Origin: Deltaproteobacteria bacterium
GTDB taxonomy: Bacteria > Desulfobacterota > Dissulfuribacteria > Dissulfuribacterales > UBA3076
Reading direction: 5' to 3'
NCBI GenBank assembly: GCA_030605675.1
Contig: JAUWHV010000039.1
Span: 1 to 8,829, forward strand
DNA length: 8,829 nucleotides
Every line of letters starts with the position of its first letter. The stretch's first letter is position 1. The notes beneath the pieces were generated by a model that worked only from the letters and a program-made list of their open reading frames with translations, searched no databases and was not told the origin of the DNA. This document shows, one piece after another, positions 6,615-8,829 of this stretch. Made by a program: the position numbers and the translations under genes.

Positions 6615-7646
6615 ATGAGCTGTTTTGAAAAACATTGGGGACTTGAGTTCTCACAAGAAGAAATTGCCGAGGCCCGTGCCGGAAAGGGGCTTCTGTCCCT
6701 GGAACTTGAGCTGTCTAGGGCGTGCAATCTGCGCTGTATATACTGTTATGCGTCATCCGGCTTACCTATGGAAAACGAACTTTCACTACCTGAAATACTG
6801 GACGTAGTGGACCAGGCCGTAGCCCTTGGGGCACGCAAGATAATCATACTGGGCGGCGGCGAGCCCTTGCTCTATCCCTATCTGATAAATGTCATAGATT
6901 ACATACTGTCCAAAGGCGTAAAAGCAGATCTCTTTACCAGCGGGACGATGATAACGCCGTCCAAGGCCAGGGCCCTTTATGACAGGGGTGTTGCCGTTGT
7001 CGTTAAGATGAACAGCAGACGCCCTGATATCCAGGACTTCCTGGCCGGACATCCCGGGACATTTCAGGCCATAGAGCGAGGCATTGAGGCCTTAAAGGCT
7101 GTTGGTTACCCGGATGAGACACACATACTTGGAGTTGAAACCGTCATATGCCGTCAGAACTATGAAGAACTTCCCCAATTGTGGCAATGGGCCAGGAGAC
7201 AGGGAATCATCCCCTATGTAGAGATCATGACCTGGCAGGGCAGGGCAAAAGAGCATCCTGACCTGGAGGTATCGATTCAAAAAACCAGGACCCTGTTTGA
7301 GACCCTTGCAAGGATTGATGCCGAGGAGTTCGGCAACAAGTGGATTCCCCATCCACCATTGGCAGCCTCTCACTGCGCCAGGCATGAGTACTCATGCACT
7401 GTGATCGCCAATGGAGACATCCATCCATGCCCCGGAGTAAACCTGTCTGTTGGAAATGTCCGTGAAGATACACTGGAGCATATCTTAAACAAGAGCCCGG
7501 TTATCCAAGAACTCAGAAACATACGGCAATTGATAAAGGGGCGTTGCGGTAAATGTGAGCTGAAGTATAGATGCTACGGTTGCCGGGGAAATGCCTACCA
7601 GATCACCGGCGATTATCTGGCCGAAGATCCTATGTGTTGGTTGTAA
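6615..7646 (+). CDS. radical SAM protein with C-terminal SPASM domain
   Basis: Protein of 343 aa. The radical SAM cluster motif is CNLRCIYC (Cys37, Cys41, Cys44), followed by GGGEP at 80-84, which contacts SAM. The C-terminal region has a SPASM-type cysteine set: Cys254, Cys261, then NGDIHPC with Cys272, Cys311-x2-Cys314-x5-Cys320-x2-Cys323, and Cys341 near the end. These probably bind one or two extra 4Fe-4S clusters. The tail (CxGCRGNAYQITGDYLAEDPMC) resembles NirJ / AhbC / AhbD-type haem-pathway and peptide-modifying enzymes, from family memory. Oxygen-sensitive and cytoplasmic. AGGGA at 6601-6605 precedes the ATG by 9 nt. A 195-bp spacer separates it from the ligase, so it may have its own transcript. 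The stop codon lies inside a repeat element. A role in the lipid pathway is possible but unproven; no small substrate-peptide gene is evident beside it. Confidence 0.92.
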   Translation: MSCFEKHWGLEFSQEEIAEARAGKGLLSLELELSRACNLRCIYCYASSGLPMENELSLPEILDVVDQAVALGARKIIILGGGEPLLYPYLINVIDYILSKGVKADLFTSGTMITPSKARALYDRGVAVVVKMNSRRPDIQDFLAGHPGTFQAIERGIEALKAVGYPDETHILGVETVICRQNYEELPQLWQWARRQGIIPYVEIMTWQGRAKEHPDLEVSIQKTRTLFETLARIDAEEFGNKWIPHPPLAASHCARHEYSCTVIANGDIHPCPGVNLSVGNVREDTLEHILNKSPVIQELRNIRQLIKGRCGKCELKYRCYGCRGNAYQITGDYLAEDPMCWL

Positions 7647-7752
7647 GCGTTCACATGGCACCGCATCTGCTTTGTTGTCGGGCACTTGAAGTACAGGGAG
7701 TACGTCTGCGTACCCTCCGCCTCGCATCTGCAGCACCCTGTAAACGCTTACA
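7642..7752. repeat. 111-bp element with 14-bp terminal inverted repeats
   Basis: TGTAAGCGTTCACA at 7642-7655 is the inverse of TGTAAACGCTTACA at 7739-7752 with one mismatch. Inside are a direct repeat CGCATCTGC (7662-7670 and 7723-7731) and a perfect small hairpin, GTACG-TCTG-CGTAC (7700-7713). The left end supplies the stop codon (TAA 7644-7646) of the radical SAM gene. No flanking target duplication is evident. It looks like a small non-autonomous or REP-like intergenic repeat and, as RNA, could fold at the transcript 3' end. It lacks the T-tract of an intrinsic terminator. Similar elements are familiar to me from Desulfobacterota genomes, which I cannot verify here. Confidence 0.7.
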
Positions 7753-7817
7753 GTTCAGTGGGTTGCGGTAAAACGGGCGCTGTAATCCCGTGAAGGACTA
7801 GTATTGGTTTGCTTGAG
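7753..7817. other. intergenic stretch with no recognised feature
   Basis: Short stretch between the 111-bp element and the octamer array. A weak CGGG/CCCG pair (7774-7777 and 7787-7790) is present but has no T-tract. No gene, RNA or convincing promoter is seen. Confidence 0.5.
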
Positions 7818-7849
7818 TAGGTTCAGGGGTTCAAAGGTTCAGAGGTTCA
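7818..7849 (+). repeat. 8-bp tandem repeat NNGGTTCA (left outer arm)
   Basis: GGTTCA occurs at 7820, 7828, 7836 and 7844, exactly every 8 bp. The 20 bases at 7820-7839 are the inverse of 8165-8184 with one mismatch, making this the outer left arm of a nested inverted repeat. Confidence 0.85.
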
Positions 7850-7890
7850 GGGATTAAGAGGCTTAAAAGAAAAATCGGACGGAAAAAAAT

Positions 7891-7930
7891 GAACATCGAA
7901 CATCGAACGTCCAACATCGAATGTTGAATG
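7891..7930 (+). repeat. 7-bp GAACATC-type tandem repeat (left inner arm)
   Basis: Units with a 7-bp period: GAACATC, GAACATC, GAACGTC, CAACATC, GAATGTT, GAATG. The first 33 bases (7891-7923) are the inverse of 8112-8144 with a single mismatch. Conceptual translation gives the familiar spurious NIEHRTSNIE peptide, so it should not be called as a gene. Confidence 0.85.
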
Positions 7931-7940
7931 GGGAAAAATG

Positions 7941-8078
7941 AAGAAACAGAAGTATGACCGGGGGAAACGGCTGCTAATTATTGCAGGAGGCGGGATGTCA
8001 GTATACTTCAGCCTTCAGCCTTCAACCTAAATGGCTAACCTGGCGAGTATCAAAACGGCTGAAAAGAAACAGAAATAT
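7941..8078 (+). repeat. short direct repeats inside the nested inverted structure
   Basis: AAGAAACAGAAGTAT (7941-7955) recurs at 8064-8078 with one mismatch, and AAACGGCTG (7965-7973) recurs exactly at 8053-8061. Their order is swapped between the two sides. They occupy the loop between the inverted heptamer arms. Confidence 0.55.
8005..8028 (+). repeat. CTTCAGC heptamer tandem repeat (second copy)
   Basis: ACTTCAGCC-type array of about three 7-bp units ending in CTTCAACCT, same orientation and same ending as the array at 6554-6584. The two copies bracket the radical SAM gene and the 111-bp element. Confidence 0.8.
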
Positions 8079-8111
8079 CCGATGAATGTTCGGTATTGGA
8101 TATTCGTTTTT

Positions 8112-8152
8112 CATTCGACGTTGGACGTTCGATGTTCGATGTTCGACGTTCG
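8112..8152 (-). repeat. 7-bp GAACATC-type tandem repeat (right inner arm)
   Basis: Read on the minus strand it gives GAACGTC, GAACATC, GAACATC, GAACGTC, CAACGTC, GAATG, the inverse partner of 7891-7923. The degenerate pattern continues leftward to about 8082. Confidence 0.85.
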
Positions 8153-8164
8153 TCTTTTAACATA

Positions 8165-8185
8165 AACCTTTGAACCTCTGAACCC
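8165..8185 (-). repeat. 8-bp GGTTCA-type repeat (right outer arm)
   Basis: TGAACC at 8171-8176 and 8179-8184, period 8, preceded by a degenerate unit. It pairs with 7820-7839. It ends 27 bp before the start of the outer-membrane protein gene and could fold near the start of its message. Confidence 0.75.
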
Positions 8186-8195
8186 ATGAATTGAT

Positions 8196-8203
8196 AAAGG
8201 TGA
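8196..8203 (+). promoter_or_regulatory. ribosome binding site for the outer-membrane protein gene
   Basis: AAAGGTGA lies 8 nt before the ATG at 8212. It rules out the in-frame TTG at 8191, which lies upstream of this site. Confidence 0.65.
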
Positions 8204-8211
8204 TTAGTTTT

Positions 8212-8811
8212 ATGAGAAACAGATTCCTGATTCAAACTCTTTCAATCATGGTATTTATGTTTGTTGTCCTCTCTATGGGAGTATATGCCGAAGAAGGTAT
8301 CTCCAGTGTCTCTGATAAGGCAGAAAACCGGTGGTCCTTTTTTGGCGGCTATGGAATTACTCATTGCGGGCTGGGCAAAACCAGGGTGCAGGTTCAATCA
8401 GTTGATTTCATACCAAGATACGAACGTGTTCTCACAGAGACGATGGGTAGTTCCTGGTATCAAGGCCGACACTCGCTCATGATAGAGACTCCGCTGACCC
8501 TTGTGGTGGATCCGGATGTAGCTCCCATGGTGGGGTTAAACTTTATTGCCGCTTGGACATTTACGGGCCTGAATCGGAGTATTCCATATATTTTTGCAGG
8601 TGGTGGACCCCTCTATACGAGTGCAGATATCCCAGGTCTTGGATCCGAATTAAATGGGAATTACCTGGCAGGAATAGGTATCCGATTCAAAACGGACAGA
8701 AATTATCAATTTAACATTGAATACCGTTTCCAGCACATATCGAACGGCGGCACTAAGACACCAAACGACTCATTAAATTCCAGCAAATTCTTGTTAGGCA
8801 TAACATTTTAG
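8212..8811 (+). CDS. PagL-like acyloxyacyl hydrolase family outer-membrane protein
   Basis: Protein of 199 aa with a clear signal peptide: positively charged start, hydrophobic core to about residue 22, and probable cleavage after Ala26 in GVYA/EEG. The mature part has alternating beta strands and ends in phenylalanine, as outer-membrane barrels do. The C-terminal motif RFQHISNGGTKTPND matches the catalytic region of PagL lipid A 3-O-deacylases: His175 and Ser177 correspond to His126 and Ser128 of the Pseudomonas enzyme. The position expected for the third residue (Glu140 there) is Asn189 in DSLNSS; from memory, Asn is common in the wider acyloxyacyl hydrolase family. The likely role is trimming an ester-linked acyl chain from lipid A in the outer membrane, though activity is uncertain without the Glu. 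Repeats separate it from the upstream genes, so it is probably its own transcription unit; I saw no convincing promoter. Confidence 0.85.
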   Translation: MRNRFLIQTLSIMVFMFVVLSMGVYAEEGISSVSDKAENRWSFFGGYGITHCGLGKTRVQVQSVDFIPRYERVLTETMGSSWYQGRHSLMIETPLTLVVDPDVAPMVGLNFIAAWTFTGLNRSIPYIFAGGGPLYTSADIPGLGSELNGNYLAGIGIRFKTDRNYQFNIEYRFQHISNGGTKTPNDSLNSSKFLLGITF

Positions 8812-8829
8812 CCAAAAAGAGGAAATAAA

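Noticed and set aside
7571..7771. 66-codon plus-strand open frame across the end of the radical SAM gene
   Set aside because: It is out of frame with the gene and mostly encoded by the 111-bp repeat; its peptide is a typical repeat-derived artefact.
7774..7790. Possible intrinsic terminator
   Set aside because: The stem is only four base pairs and no T-tract follows.
7818..8185. Possible CRISPR array
   Set aside because: Units are 7-8 bp in direct tandem without spacers of constant length, and there are no cas genes.
8050..8235. 61-codon minus-strand open frame with an RTSNIERPTSN-like peptide
   Set aside because: This peptide is the translation of the 7-bp repeat and appears commonly as a spurious gene call; it also overlaps the start of the outer-membrane protein gene.

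Overview
The window reads as part of the chromosome of an anaerobic Gram-negative bacterium. An acyloxyacyl-hydrolase-type outer-membrane protein at the right end points to an LPS-type outer membrane, and a SPASM-type radical SAM enzyme points to anaerobic metabolism. The short-period intergenic repeats (GAACATC-, CTTCAGC- and GGTTCA-type) resemble those I remember from Desulfobacterota and some Planctomycetota. The phylum is therefore an inference, and no marker gene is present to settle it.

Layout. (1) Positions 1-6419 hold one tightly packed plus-strand operon: the 3' end of an unidentified gene (to 72), a FabF-type ketoacyl synthase (62-1306), a phytoene-desaturase / retinol-saturase-type flavoenzyme (1306-2802), a second FabF-type ketoacyl synthase (2793-4025), an acyl carrier protein (4022-4288), a PlsC-type membrane acyltransferase (4292-5104) and a PaaK-type AMP-forming ligase (5097-6419). 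Neighbours overlap by 11, 1, 10, 4 and 8 nt, apart from one 3-nt gap, so they are almost certainly co-transcribed and translationally coupled. (2) Positions 6420-6614 are a repeat-bearing spacer. (3) Positions 6615-7646 encode a radical SAM/SPASM protein. (4) Positions 7647-8211 contain no gene but are crowded with repeats: a 111-bp element with 14-bp terminal inverted repeats that carries the stop codon of the radical SAM gene, then a nested inverted-repeat structure built from 8-bp and 7-bp units. (5) Positions 8212-8811 encode the PagL-like outer-membrane protein.

How the genes may work together (inference). The ligase could activate an acid starter. The ACP and the two catalytically complete ketoacyl synthases could build a specialised acyl chain. 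The flavoenzyme could reduce, desaturate or isomerise double bonds in it, and the PlsC-like enzyme could place the finished chain on a lipid. The ketoreductase and dehydratase needed for a full elongation cycle are not in the window; they may lie upstream, where the operon clearly continues. The combination of duplicated FabF, CrtI-like enzyme, ACP and a nearby radical SAM enzyme recalls, from memory, gene clusters proposed for ladderane lipids in anammox bacteria and related clusters in sulfate reducers. It also partly resembles aryl-polyene-type clusters, but I see no glycosyltransferase, exporter or LolA-like protein. The product cannot be read from the sequence.
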